Of a stretch of 15,917 nt of DNA, positions 1 to 6,983 are shown one piece after another (positions within the stretch are counted from its first letter, which is position 1; the number at the start of each line of letters is the position of its first letter). The notes beneath the pieces are model-generated. The model saw only the letters and a program-made list of their open reading frames with translations. It was not told where the DNA came from and did no database searches. Location of the stretch: NCBI GenBank assembly GCA_038246575.1, contig JBBRVU010000087.1, positions 1-15,917 on the forward strand. The letters run 5' to 3'. This DNA comes from JACCUZ01 sp038246575 (GTDB taxonomy: Bacteria; Actinomycetota; Actinomycetes; JACCUZ01). Made by a program: the position numbers and the translations under genes.

Positions 1-28
1 CAGCGCTTTCGCCCTGATCGCCGACCGC

Positions 29-90
29 GATCAGCTCATCAGATGCCCTCATCCGGCACCGTGATCAGGGCATCAGATGTCCTCATCACG
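29..90. repeat. Two direct repeat units with CATCAGATG cores
   Basis: Unit one (29-56) and unit two (63-90) match at 23 of 28 aligned positions with an offset of 34 bp. Both carry the 9-mer palindrome CATCAGATG (37-45 and 71-79) followed by CTCATC. GCCCTGATC at 11-19 is also the reverse complement of 63-71. The spacing of about three helical turns suits paired protein-binding sites, but no known operator was recognised. The rest of the first 275 bases holds no gene I can support. Confidence 0.8.
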
Positions 91-93
91 GTG
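57..93. promoter_or_regulatory. 37-bp near-perfect palindrome, candidate operator or hairpin
   Basis: The arms CACCGTGAT (57-65) and ATCACGGTG (85-93) are exact inverted copies. Pairing continues through the centre at base 75. Of 18 opposed pairs, 16 are Watson-Crick, one is G-T (70/80) and one is a C-C mismatch (66/84). It ends 182 bp before the start of the XRE-type regulator, so autoregulation is possible. It could equally be a terminator hairpin of a gene left of the window; no T-run follows it. The symmetry is seen; the function is inferred. Confidence 0.6.
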
Positions 94-275
94 GGTGCTC
101 AGGACAGAAGGGCCCAGGGGGAGCACCGCCTGCGCGGGGAGGGAGGCGTGGGACGCCGGTCAGCGCGTGGCGAAGGACCGAGGCTCGCCGGATCGCGATC
201 ATCCACCGGCGGTTGTTATCCACGGATCCGGCATCGAGTCACGACGGCTCGGCTGATAGGCGGCAGCGTGGTTCC

Positions 276-779
276 ATGCAGGACGAGAGCTGGCTCGACG
301 TTCGCGCCATTCTTCGCGCCGCGCGTCGGGACGCCGACCTGAGCCAGGCGGCGCTGGCGCGCAGAGCGGGGATGGCTCAGCCGACCGTGGCCTCCTACGA
401 GTCCGGCGCGCGAGGCATCTCCGTCGAAACGTTCCAGCACCTACTCGGTCGGTGCGGGTGGTCCCTGATCGCGGTGGATGCGAACGACGAGCTCCGAGCT
501 CTCGTTGACGACCCACGGCGGGACCGCGGGGGCCGTCGCTACCCACCCCACCTCGATGTCCGGCGCACCGGCCTGCCCGGTGACTGGTGGGGTGACTACT
601 ACCCCGGCGTGTGGGGAGTCCCGCCACGGCCGACGTGGACGTTCCACCTCGACCGCGACCAGCGAGACTGGCGCCGAGCCAGTGCGGCCCGGGATGCCCG
701 TGCGGTTCGCGAGGCCCGCGCGGCTCGCGAGGCCGCGGCCGGGGAAGAATTCGGTGGCGGATCGGGCGCCGAAAACTAG
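276..779 (+). CDS. XRE-family helix-turn-helix DNA-binding protein
   Basis: This 167-residue protein has an N-terminal Cro/C1-type helix-turn-helix at about residues 11-62. It includes the typical run LSQAALARRAG, then QPTVASYESG and a third helix around VETFQHLL. It probably acts as a cytoplasmic transcriptional regulator; the target is unknown. Residues 88-125 are rich in Trp, Tyr and Pro (DWWGDYYPGVWG), and residues 136-155 are an Arg/Ala repeat likely to be helical (ARDARAVREARAARE). I chose the ATG at 276 because the reading frame before it is not protein-like, although a TTG at 213 is also in frame. No strong Shine-Dalgarno sequence precedes the ATG. The 3' end overlaps the next gene by 26 bp, so the two are probably co-transcribed. 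The family assignment is firm; the role is not. Confidence 0.8.
   Translation: MQDESWLDVRAILRAARRDADLSQAALARRAGMAQPTVASYESGARGISVETFQHLLGRCGWSLIAVDANDELRALVDDPRRDRGGRRYPPHLDVRRTGLPGDWWGDYYPGVWGVPPRPTWTFHLDRDQRDWRRASAARDARAVREARAAREAAAGEEFGGGSGAEN
741..747 (+). promoter_or_regulatory. Shine-Dalgarno sequence supporting the GTG start at 754
   Basis: GGGGAAG lies 6 nt before the GTG at 754, inside the end of the XRE gene. The alternative GTG at 790 has no such motif, so this site favours the upstream start. Confidence 0.45.
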
Positions 780-1653
780 TCTGGCGCGGGTGACCGACGC
801 CGAGCTCCTCGCGGCCTTCGACGCCCAGGTGCGCCGGATCGCCGTCGCGCCAGCCGGCTATCGAGCGGACCTGCTCGACGACCCTGCGCCGGTGCTGAGG
901 GTGACCCCGGCCGACGCCAACCCCGAGAGCGGCGCCGAGCCCGGCCCCGAAGCCGAGCAAGGACCCGACGCCTGGGGCGGGGGAGTCTTCTGGTGCGATC
1001 TCGACGAGTCCACCGCGGATGTCGCGATTGCGGCGGCCGTCGAGTGGTTCCGGCCGCTGGGCAGCGAGTTCGAGTGGAAGCACTACGGCTACGACGAGCC
1101 GGCCGATCTGCCCGAGCGACTGCGCGCAGCCGGCTTCGAGGCGGACGAGGAGGAGGCGCTCGTCATCGGGGAGACGGACGAGATCCGCGCCCGGCTCGCG
1201 CCGGCACCGGAGCCCGAGGGGGTGACGCTGCGGCGTCTCCGCGTGGACGAGCCCGGACGAACCGCCGACTGGCGGGCCTTTGCCGACGTGCATGCGGCCG
1301 TGTTCCACGACGACAGCAGCGGGATGGTCGCGTCGCTGGCCGCCGCCCAGCTCGACGACCCCACGGCGATGTCGGTCTGGATCGCGGAGGCCGAGGACGG
1401 CACCGCAGTCTGCGCCGCCCGGATCAACTTCCACGAGGGCACCGACTTCGCGTCGCTGTGGGGCGGGGGCACTCTCGAGGCCTACCGGGGCCGCGGCATC
1501 TACAAGGCCATGGTGGCCCGGCGCGCCGATGAGGCGGCCGCTCGCGGCTACCGCTTCCTGCAGGTGGATGCCTCACCCGACAGCCGTCCGATCCTCGAGC
1601 GGCTCGGCCTGCGCACGCTCACCTCCACGACACCCTGGATCTGGCGCCCGTAG
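754..1653 (+). CDS. GNAT-family N-acetyltransferase
   Basis: The protein has 299 residues from this start. The C-terminal half (about 160-299) is a GNAT fold that would transfer an acetyl group from acetyl-CoA to an amine. The acetyl-CoA pyrophosphate-binding loop is visible as YRGRGIY (244-250), between a beta strand (AVCAARINFHEG) and a final strand region FLQVDASPDSRPILERLGL. The N-terminal half contains VFWCDLDE and EFEWKHYGY, typical of two-lobed GNATs whose first lobe is degenerate. The substrate cannot be told. The start is uncertain: GTG 754 has a ribosome site; GTG 790 gives a 287-residue protein closer to the conserved part; ATG 694 is also in frame. The 26-bp overlap with the XRE gene suggests translational coupling and possible control by that regulator. 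Confidence 0.8.
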   Translation: MADRAPKTSLARVTDAELLAAFDAQVRRIAVAPAGYRADLLDDPAPVLRVTPADANPESGAEPGPEAEQGPDAWGGGVFWCDLDESTADVAIAAAVEWFRPLGSEFEWKHYGYDEPADLPERLRAAGFEADEEEALVIGETDEIRARLAPAPEPEGVTLRRLRVDEPGRTADWRAFADVHAAVFHDDSSGMVASLAAAQLDDPTAMSVWIAEAEDGTAVCAARINFHEGTDFASLWGGGTLEAYRGRGIYKAMVARRADEAAARGYRFLQVDASPDSRPILERLGLRTLTSTTPWIWRP

Positions 1654-1656
1654 CCT
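1651..1656 (+). promoter_or_regulatory. -10-like TAGCCT, predicted leaderless promoter
   Basis: TAGCCT lies 6 nt before the ATG at 1663, where a -10 element would place transcription start at or next to the A of ATG. There is no Shine-Dalgarno sequence. ACGACA at 1627-1632, 18 nt upstream, resembles a -35 in its last four bases. The TAG is also the stop codon of the acetyltransferase gene. Confidence 0.45.
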
Positions 1657-1662
1657 CGCTGC

Positions 1663-3027
1663 ATGAGCGAACGCGTGGTGGTGGTCGGCGCCGATGCGGC
1701 CGGCATGTCAGCGGCCTCGCAGGCCAAGCGGCTTCGCGGCGACGACCTCGAGGTGGTCGCGCTCGAACGCGGCAGCCACACCTCCTACTCCGCGTGCGGG
1801 ATCCCCTACTGGATCGGCGGGGAGGTCGACTCCATCGACAAGCTCATCGCCCGCACCGCGAAAGAGCACCGTGCCAACGGGATCGACCTCAGGATGCGGT
1901 CCGAGGCAACCGAGCTCGACCTCGACCGACGCGAGGTCGATGTGCGCGACCACGACGCAGGGTCGACCTACCGGCTGGGATTCGACCAGCTGGTGCTCGC
2001 GACCGGCGCCCGCCCGCGTCGGCCGGACGTCCCGGGCATCGACGCCGCCGGCGTGTTCGGTGTGCAGACCCTCGACGACGGTGAGCGCGCACTGGCCGCG
2101 CTCGAGCACAACCCCAAGCGCGCGGTCGTCGTCGGTGGCGGCTACATCGGCATCGAGATGGCCGAGGCGATGGTGCACCGCGGCCTCGAGGTGACCGTGA
2201 TCACTCGGTCGGCAGAGCCGATGGCGACGCTGGACCCGGACATGGGCCAGCAGGTGCACGCAGCCATGGAGTCGATGGGCATCGACGTCCGGACCGGAGT
2301 CGAGCTGCAGGGGATCGAGGCCGGCGCCGATGGCCGCGCGCGGTCGGTCGTGACCGACGCGGGCGAGTTCCCGGCGGATCTGGTGGTGCTCGGCACGGGC
2401 GTCTCTCCGGAGACCACGCTGGCGACCGAAGCCGGGCTGCCGGTCGGGCGGTGGGGCGGGATGGTCACCGACCTGCAGATGAGGGTGTTCGACGCACCGG
2501 GCATCTGGTCGGCCGGGGACTGCGTCGAGTCCCTCGACCTGGTGTCGGGCAACCGGGTGCACGTTGCGCTCGGCACCCATGCGAACAAGCAGGGCCGGGT
2601 CCTGGGCACCAACCTCGGCGGCGGGTACGCAACCTTCCCCGGCGTGGTCGGAACCGCCGTCAGCAAGGTGTGCGCGCTCGAGATCGCACGGACCGGACTG
2701 CGCGAGAAGGACTGCGACGAGGCTGGCTTCGCCTACGTGACCGTGCGGGTGGACTCCTCGACCCGGGCCGGCTACTACCCGGGAGCTGAGCCGATCACGG
2801 TGAAGCTCGTCGTGGAGCAGCGAACCGGCCGGCTGCTCGGTGGGCAGATCGTCGGCCGCGAGGGTGCCGCCAAGCGGATCGACGCGCTCGCGGTCGCCCT
2901 CTGGAACCGGATGACGGTCGAGGAGATCTCGTCCCTGGACCTGGGCTACGCCCCGCCGTTCAGCCCGGTCTGGGACCCGGTCCTCATCGCGGCACGCAAG
3001 GCGGCGGAGCGGCTGGCCGCTCGCTGA
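1663..3027 (+). CDS. FAD-dependent pyridine nucleotide-disulfide oxidoreductase, CoA-disulfide reductase-like
   Basis: This 454-residue flavoprotein resembles CoA-disulfide reductases and NADH oxidases/peroxidases that use a single redox cysteine. The FAD-binding motif is VGADAAGMSAA (8-18). SYSACGIPYW supplies the expected active-site Cys45. A second Rossmann motif for NAD(P)H, GGGYIGIEMAEA, begins at residue 158. The FAD-phosphate motif is SAGDC with Asp286. The C-terminal dimerisation domain ends in YAPPFSPVWDPV. It would reduce a disulfide, persulfide or oxygen species at the expense of NAD(P)H in the cytoplasm. No rhodanese domain is fused, since the protein ends right after the dimerisation domain. 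Actinobacteria mainly use mycothiol rather than coenzyme A, so the true substrate may differ from the family name. The ATG follows a -10-like hexamer without a ribosome site, suggesting a leaderless transcript. Confidence 0.88.
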   Translation: MSERVVVVGADAAGMSAASQAKRLRGDDLEVVALERGSHTSYSACGIPYWIGGEVDSIDKLIARTAKEHRANGIDLRMRSEATELDLDRREVDVRDHDAGSTYRLGFDQLVLATGARPRRPDVPGIDAAGVFGVQTLDDGERALAALEHNPKRAVVVGGGYIGIEMAEAMVHRGLEVTVITRSAEPMATLDPDMGQQVHAAMESMGIDVRTGVELQGIEAGADGRARSVVTDAGEFPADLVVLGTGVSPETTLATEAGLPVGRWGGMVTDLQMRVFDAPGIWSAGDCVESLDLVSGNRVHVALGTHANKQGRVLGTNLGGGYATFPGVVGTAVSKVCALEIARTGLREKDCDEAGFAYVTVRVDSSTRAGYYPGAEPITVKLVVEQRTGRLLGGQIVGREGAAKRIDALAVALWNRMTVEEISSLDLGYAPPFSPVWDPVLIAARKAAERLAAR

Positions 3028-3068
3028 TCAGGGACACTGGGCACGCCCTGCTCGCACCGACGGTGCTC

Positions 3069-3077
3069 TGCAAGGAT
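3069..3077 (+). promoter_or_regulatory. Possible extended -10 element for fba
   Basis: TGC followed by AAGGAT resembles an extended -10 element and would give a leader of about 45 nt that includes the 13-bp tandem repeat and the ribosome site. No good -35 is visible. Confidence 0.25.
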
Positions 3078-3091
3078 GACCGCGACGCCCA

Positions 3092-3117
3092 GCACGACGT
3101 ACCGGCACGACGTACCA
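3092..3117 (+). repeat. 13-bp tandem repeat in the fba leader
   Basis: GCACGACGTACC occurs at 3092-3103 and again at 3105-3116; the 13-mers differ only in the last base (G or A). The second copy runs directly into the Shine-Dalgarno sequence of fba. Confidence 0.75.
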
Positions 3118-3123
3118 GGGAGA
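3117..3123 (+). promoter_or_regulatory. fba ribosome binding site
   Basis: AGGGAGA ends 6 nt before the ATG at 3130. This decides the start against an in-frame ATG at 3076, which would add 18 unconserved residues. Confidence 0.75.
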
Positions 3124-3129
3124 CATGCC

Positions 3130-4161
3130 ATGCCCATCGCCAACCCCGAGGTCTACGGCGAGATGCTCGACCGCGCCAAGAACGGCGCCTTCGCCTACCC
3201 CGCGATCAACGTGACCTCCTCGCAGACGCTCAACGCGGCGCTGCGCGGCTTCGCCGAGGCGGCGAGCGACGGCATCGTCCAGGTCTCGACCGGTGGTGCG
3301 GAGTTCCTGTCCGGCTCGACGGTGAAGGACATGGTCGTCGGCGCTCAGGCGCTCGCCGAGTACGCGCACCACGTCGCCAAGGGCTACGGCGTCCAGATCG
3401 CGCTGCACACCGACCACTGCCCCAAGGACAAGCTCGACGGCTACATGCGCCCGCTGATCGCGATCAGCCAGGAGCGCGTCACCGCCGGCCGCGACCCGCT
3501 GTTCCAGTCGCACATGTGGGACGGCTCGGCTGTCGAGCTGGAGGAGAACCTCAGCATCGCCCGCGACCTGTTGGAGAAGTGCGCCGCAGCCAGGATCGTG
3601 ATGGAGCTCGAGATCGGCGTCGTCGGTGGCGAAGAAGACGGCGTCGACAACGAGATCAACGACAAGCTGTACACGACCCCCGGTGACGCACTGCGCACCG
3701 TTGAGGTTCTCGGCGCCGGCGAGAACGGCCGCTACATCCTGGCCGCCACGTTCGGCAACGTGCACGGCGTCTACAAGCCGGGCAACGTCAAGCTCAAGCC
3801 CAGCATCCTCAAGGAGATCCAGGACGAGGTCGGTGCGAAGGTCGGGAAGGACAAGCCCTTCGACCTGGTCTTCCACGGCGGCTCGGGGTCGATGCTCGAG
3901 GAGATCCGCGAGACCCTCGACTACGGCGTCGTGAAGATGAACGTCGACACCGATACGCAGTACGCGTTCACCCGACCGATCGTGGACCACATGTTCAGCA
4001 ACTACGCCGGCGTGCTCAAGGTCGACGGCGAGGTCGGCAACAAGAAGCTCTACGACCCGCGGGCGTACGGCAAGGCGGCCGAGGCCGGGATGGCCACCCG
4101 CGTGGTCGAGGCCTGCGAGAACCTGCGGTCCGCCGGCACCACGATGGGCGCCAAGCGATGA
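3130..4161 (+). CDS. fba: Class II fructose-1,6-bisphosphate aldolase
   Basis: This enzyme cleaves fructose-1,6-bisphosphate to dihydroxyacetone phosphate and glyceraldehyde-3-phosphate, and runs in reverse in gluconeogenesis, in the cytoplasm. The 343-residue length fits the class IIA family. The metal site is intact: TDHC gives catalytic Asp95 and zinc ligand His96, GNVHGVY gives His212, and VFHGGSGS gives His249. These correspond closely to the ligands known for the M. tuberculosis enzyme. The MELEIG and GGEEDGV segments and the KMNVDTDTQYAF phosphate-binding segment are also present. The ATG is preceded by a good ribosome site. The stop overlaps the ATG of the DUF3151 gene (ATGA), so the two are translationally coupled. 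The leader carries a 13-bp tandem repeat of unknown meaning. Confidence 0.97.
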   Translation: MPIANPEVYGEMLDRAKNGAFAYPAINVTSSQTLNAALRGFAEAASDGIVQVSTGGAEFLSGSTVKDMVVGAQALAEYAHHVAKGYGVQIALHTDHCPKDKLDGYMRPLIAISQERVTAGRDPLFQSHMWDGSAVELEENLSIARDLLEKCAAARIVMELEIGVVGGEEDGVDNEINDKLYTTPGDALRTVEVLGAGENGRYILAATFGNVHGVYKPGNVKLKPSILKEIQDEVGAKVGKDKPFDLVFHGGSGSMLEEIRETLDYGVVKMNVDTDTQYAFTRPIVDHMFSNYAGVLKVDGEVGNKKLYDPRAYGKAAEAGMATRVVEACENLRSAGTTMGAKR

Positions 4162-4580
4162 CGCACATGAACCTGCTGGGCGAGCCACCCGCGACCGAGC
4201 TCCCCGACGAGCCGGCCCCTCGAGAGGCCCTGGCCGCGGGCACGCCCGCTGCCGAGGTTGCTGCTGCCCACCCGACGTCGTCGCTGGCCTGGGCGGAGCT
4301 CGCCGAGCAGTCGCTGGCCGGCGGTCGCACGATCGAGGCCTACGCCTACGCCCGGACCGGCTACCACCGTGGTCTGGATGCGCTGCGCCGTAATGGCTGG
4401 AAGGGCCATGGCCCGGTGCCGTGGGAGCACGAGCCCAACCGCGGATTCCTCCGGGCACTGCACGTCCTCGCCGTCGCCACCTCGCGGATCGGCGAGACCG
4501 CCGAGGCCGACCGGTGCGCGACCTTCCTGGCCGAGAGCAGTCCGGCCGCCGTCGAGGCTCTGGGCGATCCGGCCGCCTGA
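4158..4580 (+). CDS. DUF3151 family protein
   Basis: This 140-residue protein of unknown function is recognised as DUF3151 by its size, position behind fba and core sequence: HPTSSLAWAELAEQSL (38-53), then a helical repeat-like region with EAYAYARTGYHRGLDALRRNGWKG and a VPWEHEPNRGFLRALH segment. The all-helical, tetratricopeptide-like look (Ala-rich helices with conserved Trp and Tyr) suggests a protein-binding role, which is inference. It starts within the fba stop codon (ATGA); a second in-frame ATG at 4167 would remove three residues. Association with fba is common in Actinobacteria (M. tuberculosis Rv0360c lies near fba Rv0363c), so a link to central carbon metabolism is plausible but unproven. 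Confidence 0.85.
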   Translation: MTHMNLLGEPPATELPDEPAPREALAAGTPAAEVAAAHPTSSLAWAELAEQSLAGGRTIEAYAYARTGYHRGLDALRRNGWKGHGPVPWEHEPNRGFLRALHVLAVATSRIGETAEADRCATFLAESSPAAVEALGDPAA

Positions 4581-4629
4581 CGACGGGCTCGCACGCCTGG
4601 GCCTGGGCCGGCAACTGGAGGAGCGAGGA

Positions 4630-4657
4630 GCGGAACCGTCCCCTGCCGCGGTTCCGC
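4630..4657 (+). terminator. Stem-loop after the fba-DUF3151 operon
   Basis: GCGGAACCG (4630-4638) and CGGTTCCGC (4649-4657) form a perfect 9-bp stem with a 10-nt loop, 50 nt after the DUF3151 stop. No T-run follows, as is usual for many actinobacterial hairpins. It may end the operon; a regulatory inverted repeat is the alternative. Confidence 0.5.
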
Positions 4658-4742
4658 AACCTCGCGCCGGGCACAGCATGCCGTGTCGGGCACCTTGGCG
4701 GTGTCTCTTATCGGACAGTGGCATGAAGCGGCCACCTGGGCC

Positions 4743-4748
4743 TAGCCT
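4743..4748 (+). promoter_or_regulatory. -10-like TAGCCT, predicted leaderless promoter
   Basis: TAGCCT lies 7 nt before the GTG at 4756, with no Shine-Dalgarno sequence between. The same hexamer precedes the flavoprotein gene and purA. No clear -35 is visible. Confidence 0.45.
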
Positions 4749-4755
4749 GACCAGC

Positions 4756-5727
4756 GTGAGCACGCTCGATGTCTGGGGCCTCGACAACGCCGCCGAGGCC
4801 GTCTACCGCGCCATGCTGCGCCACCCGGACCTCGATGCCGACGGCCTCGCTGCCCATCTGGGGCGGGACCGGACCGACGTGGTGGCCTCGGTGGACGCCC
4901 TGGAGCTGGCGGGGCTGGTGACGGCCGGCCCGAACGGCCGGTCGACCACCCCGCCAGGGACGACTCTGGGGGCGCTGCTGCAGGGCGAGCTGCGGACCCT
5001 GGAGGATCGCCAGGCTCGGCTGGACGCCGTCCGGGCCAACCTGGCGGCCTTCTCCGCGGACCACCTGGCCGGGCAGACCCGCAGCTGGGCGTCGGTGCCC
5101 TTCGAGGTCCTCAGCGAGGATGACGCCCACGCGGCGTTCGAAGAGCTGCAGCGCGGGTCGACCGGGGAGGTGCTCGCCTGTCACGCCGTGGACGACATCG
5201 CCGACATCCCGCCGGCCTTCTTCGAGGTCGTCCGGGAACAGCTGGCCGCCGGCCGTCCGATGCGCGCGGTCTACCCCGCGGCCGTCGTCGACGACCCGGT
5301 GAAGCTCGCCTACGTCCGGCACTGGGCGGCCGCCGGCGAGCAGGTGCGGCTGGTGCCCTTCGCTCCGCTCGAGATCGATGTGTTCGGGGACGACATCGCG
5401 CTGGTGTCCTCTAGTTGGGAGGGTCGATCGGGCAGCATGATCCTCATCCACGCGCCGGCGATGGTCGCCATCGTCCGCGAGCTCTTCGAGCGGTACTGGG
5501 ACCGGGCCGTGCCGCTGGGCCGGATCGCTGGACCTGCGACGGACCGCACCGACCAGCGCGCGCTGCTCGACCTGCTCATGATGGGCGCCAAGGACGAGTC
5601 CATCGCCCGCCAGCTCGGAGTCTCGCTGCGCACGGTGCGCCGCCGGGTCGCTGACCTGATGGACGAGCTGGGCGCGACCACGCGGTTCCAGGCCGGCCGC
5701 GAAGCCGCTCGCCGCGGCCTGGTCTGA
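4756..5727 (+). CDS. TrmB-like / LuxR-type transcriptional regulator
   Basis: This 323-residue protein has two DNA-binding regions. The N-terminus (about 5-65) is a TrmB-type winged helix-turn-helix (NAAEAVYRAML, then DADGLAAHLGRDRTDVVASV and LELAGLV). The C-terminus (about 270-323) is a LuxR-type helix-turn-helix (DLLMMGAKDESIARQLGV, then SLRTVRRRVADLMDELGA). The middle (about 75-250) should be a ligand or signal domain of the kind found in many actinobacterial TrmB-like regulators, including VRLVPFAPLEIDVFGDDIALV. The ligand is unknown. I start it at GTG 4756 because the predicted winged-helix begins right after it and a -10-like hexamer sits 7 nt upstream. The PLD-type gene follows 87 bp downstream on the same strand, so it is a possible target. 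The family call is firm; the regulon is not. Confidence 0.85.
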   Translation: MSTLDVWGLDNAAEAVYRAMLRHPDLDADGLAAHLGRDRTDVVASVDALELAGLVTAGPNGRSTTPPGTTLGALLQGELRTLEDRQARLDAVRANLAAFSADHLAGQTRSWASVPFEVLSEDDAHAAFEELQRGSTGEVLACHAVDDIADIPPAFFEVVREQLAAGRPMRAVYPAAVVDDPVKLAYVRHWAAAGEQVRLVPFAPLEIDVFGDDIALVSSSWEGRSGSMILIHAPAMVAIVRELFERYWDRAVPLGRIAGPATDRTDQRALLDLLMMGAKDESIARQLGVSLRTVRRRVADLMDELGATTRFQAGREAARRGLV

Positions 5728-5761
5728 GCCCGACCGATTCGGGGCATGAGGCAAGCAGGTC

Positions 5762-5767
5762 TACGGT
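5762..5767 (+). promoter_or_regulatory. -10-like TACGGT before the PLD-type gene
   Basis: TACGGT would place transcription start near 5774, giving a leader of about 40 nt with a ribosome site. No convincing -35 is seen. Confidence 0.3.
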
Positions 5768-5814
5768 GACGGTCCGGTTCGACTCGGCTGTCCGGTTCGC
5801 GAGGAGGTGCTCCG

Positions 5815-6972
5815 GTGGGTGACTCAGGCGACATCGTGCGCCGCCGCCTCGAAGTCGTCACCGGGACCCCGTTCACCGAGGGCAACAGCGTCTCGGTCCT
5901 GCGCAACGGCGACCAGATCTTCCCGGCGATGATCGAGGCCATCCGGGCAGCGACGGAGACCATCGACCTGATGACGTTCGTCTACTGGCAGGGCGACATC
6001 GCCCGCGAGTTCGCCCGGGCGATGTGCGAACGAGCCAGGGCCGGCGTCCGGGTGCGGCTGCTCATCGACGCCCTCGGCGGCAGGTTGATCGAGCGGGATC
6101 TGGTGCGAGAGATGGACCGCTCGGGCGTGCAGGTGGAGTGGTTCCGCAAGCCGCTGCTGAAGTCACCCTTCAAGTCCAACCACCGCCTGCACCGCAAGGT
6201 GTGCGTCGTGGACGGCCGGGTCGGCTTCGTCGGCGGTGTCGGCATCGCCGAGGAGTGGTGCGGTGACGCGCGCAACGAGCACGAGTGGCGAGACACCCAT
6301 CTGCGCATCGATGGGCCCGCGGTCGACGGCTTGCAGGCCGCTTTCATCCAGGACTGGGCCGAGACGGGCCAGGACCTCTACGACGACAGCGACCAGGTCC
6401 CCGAGCAGCCGCAGGCGGGCACGTCGACGATCCAGGTGCTGCGCGGGTCGGCGAGCCTCGGCTGGGACGACATGCAGTCGGCGTTCCACGTGATGATGCG
6501 GGCCGCGCAGGAGCGGCTGCGGATCGCGACGGCGTACTTCGCCCCCGACGACCAGTTCCTCGACACCCTGTGCGGCGTTGCCAGCAGCGGGGTCGAGGTC
6601 GACCTGCTGCTGCCCGGGCCGCACGCCGACAAGCGCGTCTCCCAGCTCACCAGCGAAGGCCGCTACGAGCGGCTGGTCGACTGCGGCGTGCACCTGTGGG
6701 CGTTCCAGCCATCGATGATGCACGCGAAGGTGATGACGGTCGACGGCCAGACCGCTGTGGTCGGCTCGTCGAACTTCAACCGACGCTCGCTGGACCACGA
6801 CGAGGAGGTGATCGTCGTCGTGCTCGACCGCGACGTCACAGCGACGCTGGACGCGCACCTCGACGAGGACCTCGAGCGCAGCACGGGCATCGACCTCACC
6901 CGTTGGCGCAACCGGTCGACCGGGCAGCGGGCGTTGGAGAAGGCGGTGCGGCCGATCCGCCGCTGGATGTAG
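5815..6972 (+). CDS. Phospholipase D / cardiolipin synthase-like protein
   Basis: This 385-residue enzyme has the two HKD motifs that define the phospholipase D superfamily: HRKVCVVD with His126, Lys128 and Asp133, and HAKVMTVD with His303, Lys305 and Asp310. Each is followed by a Gly-rich or GSSN-type segment (GFVGGVGI, VVGSSNFNRRS). Cardiolipin synthases of this type join two phosphatidylglycerol molecules or exchange phosphatidyl groups at the membrane. There is no N-terminal membrane segment, so this is a soluble or peripheral member, and a phosphodiesterase role is possible. The GTG start is supported by GAGGAGG (5801-5807), 7 nt upstream. It lies behind a TrmB/LuxR-type regulator and converges on a lipid-kinase gene only 11 bp away, which fits a phospholipid role. 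Confidence 0.87.
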   Translation: MGDSGDIVRRRLEVVTGTPFTEGNSVSVLRNGDQIFPAMIEAIRAATETIDLMTFVYWQGDIAREFARAMCERARAGVRVRLLIDALGGRLIERDLVREMDRSGVQVEWFRKPLLKSPFKSNHRLHRKVCVVDGRVGFVGGVGIAEEWCGDARNEHEWRDTHLRIDGPAVDGLQAAFIQDWAETGQDLYDDSDQVPEQPQAGTSTIQVLRGSASLGWDDMQSAFHVMMRAAQERLRIATAYFAPDDQFLDTLCGVASSGVEVDLLLPGPHADKRVSQLTSEGRYERLVDCGVHLWAFQPSMMHAKVMTVDGQTAVVGSSNFNRRSLDHDEEVIVVVLDRDVTATLDAHLDEDLERSTGIDLTRWRNRSTGQRALEKAVRPIRRWM

Positions 6973-6983
6973 GGGTCAGGCCG

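Noticed and set aside
29..90. Repeat pair as a CRISPR fragment
   Set aside because: Only two diverged units with a 6-bp gap, no spacer-sized unique sequence and no cas genes.
216..224. TTATCCACG, one base from the DnaA-box consensus
   Set aside because: It is a single site with no second box or AT-rich region nearby, and no replication genes are in the window. A chance match is likely.
276..1653. XRE/GNAT pair as a toxin-antitoxin system of the TacT/AtaT type
   Set aside because: Known GNAT toxins are about 160-180 residues and usually pair with ribbon-helix-helix antitoxins. This GNAT is about 290-300 residues with a second degenerate lobe, and the regulator is larger than typical antitoxins.
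3028..3060. CAGGG...CCCTG as a terminator after the flavoprotein gene
   Set aside because: The stem would be only 5 bp with a 12-nt loop and no T-run; too weak to call.
3028..4674. Long open frame on the minus strand opposite fba and DUF3151
   Set aside because: Its product is Arg/Val/His-rich and low in complexity, and it lies opposite two clearly conserved genes. High-GC codon use produces such antisense frames.
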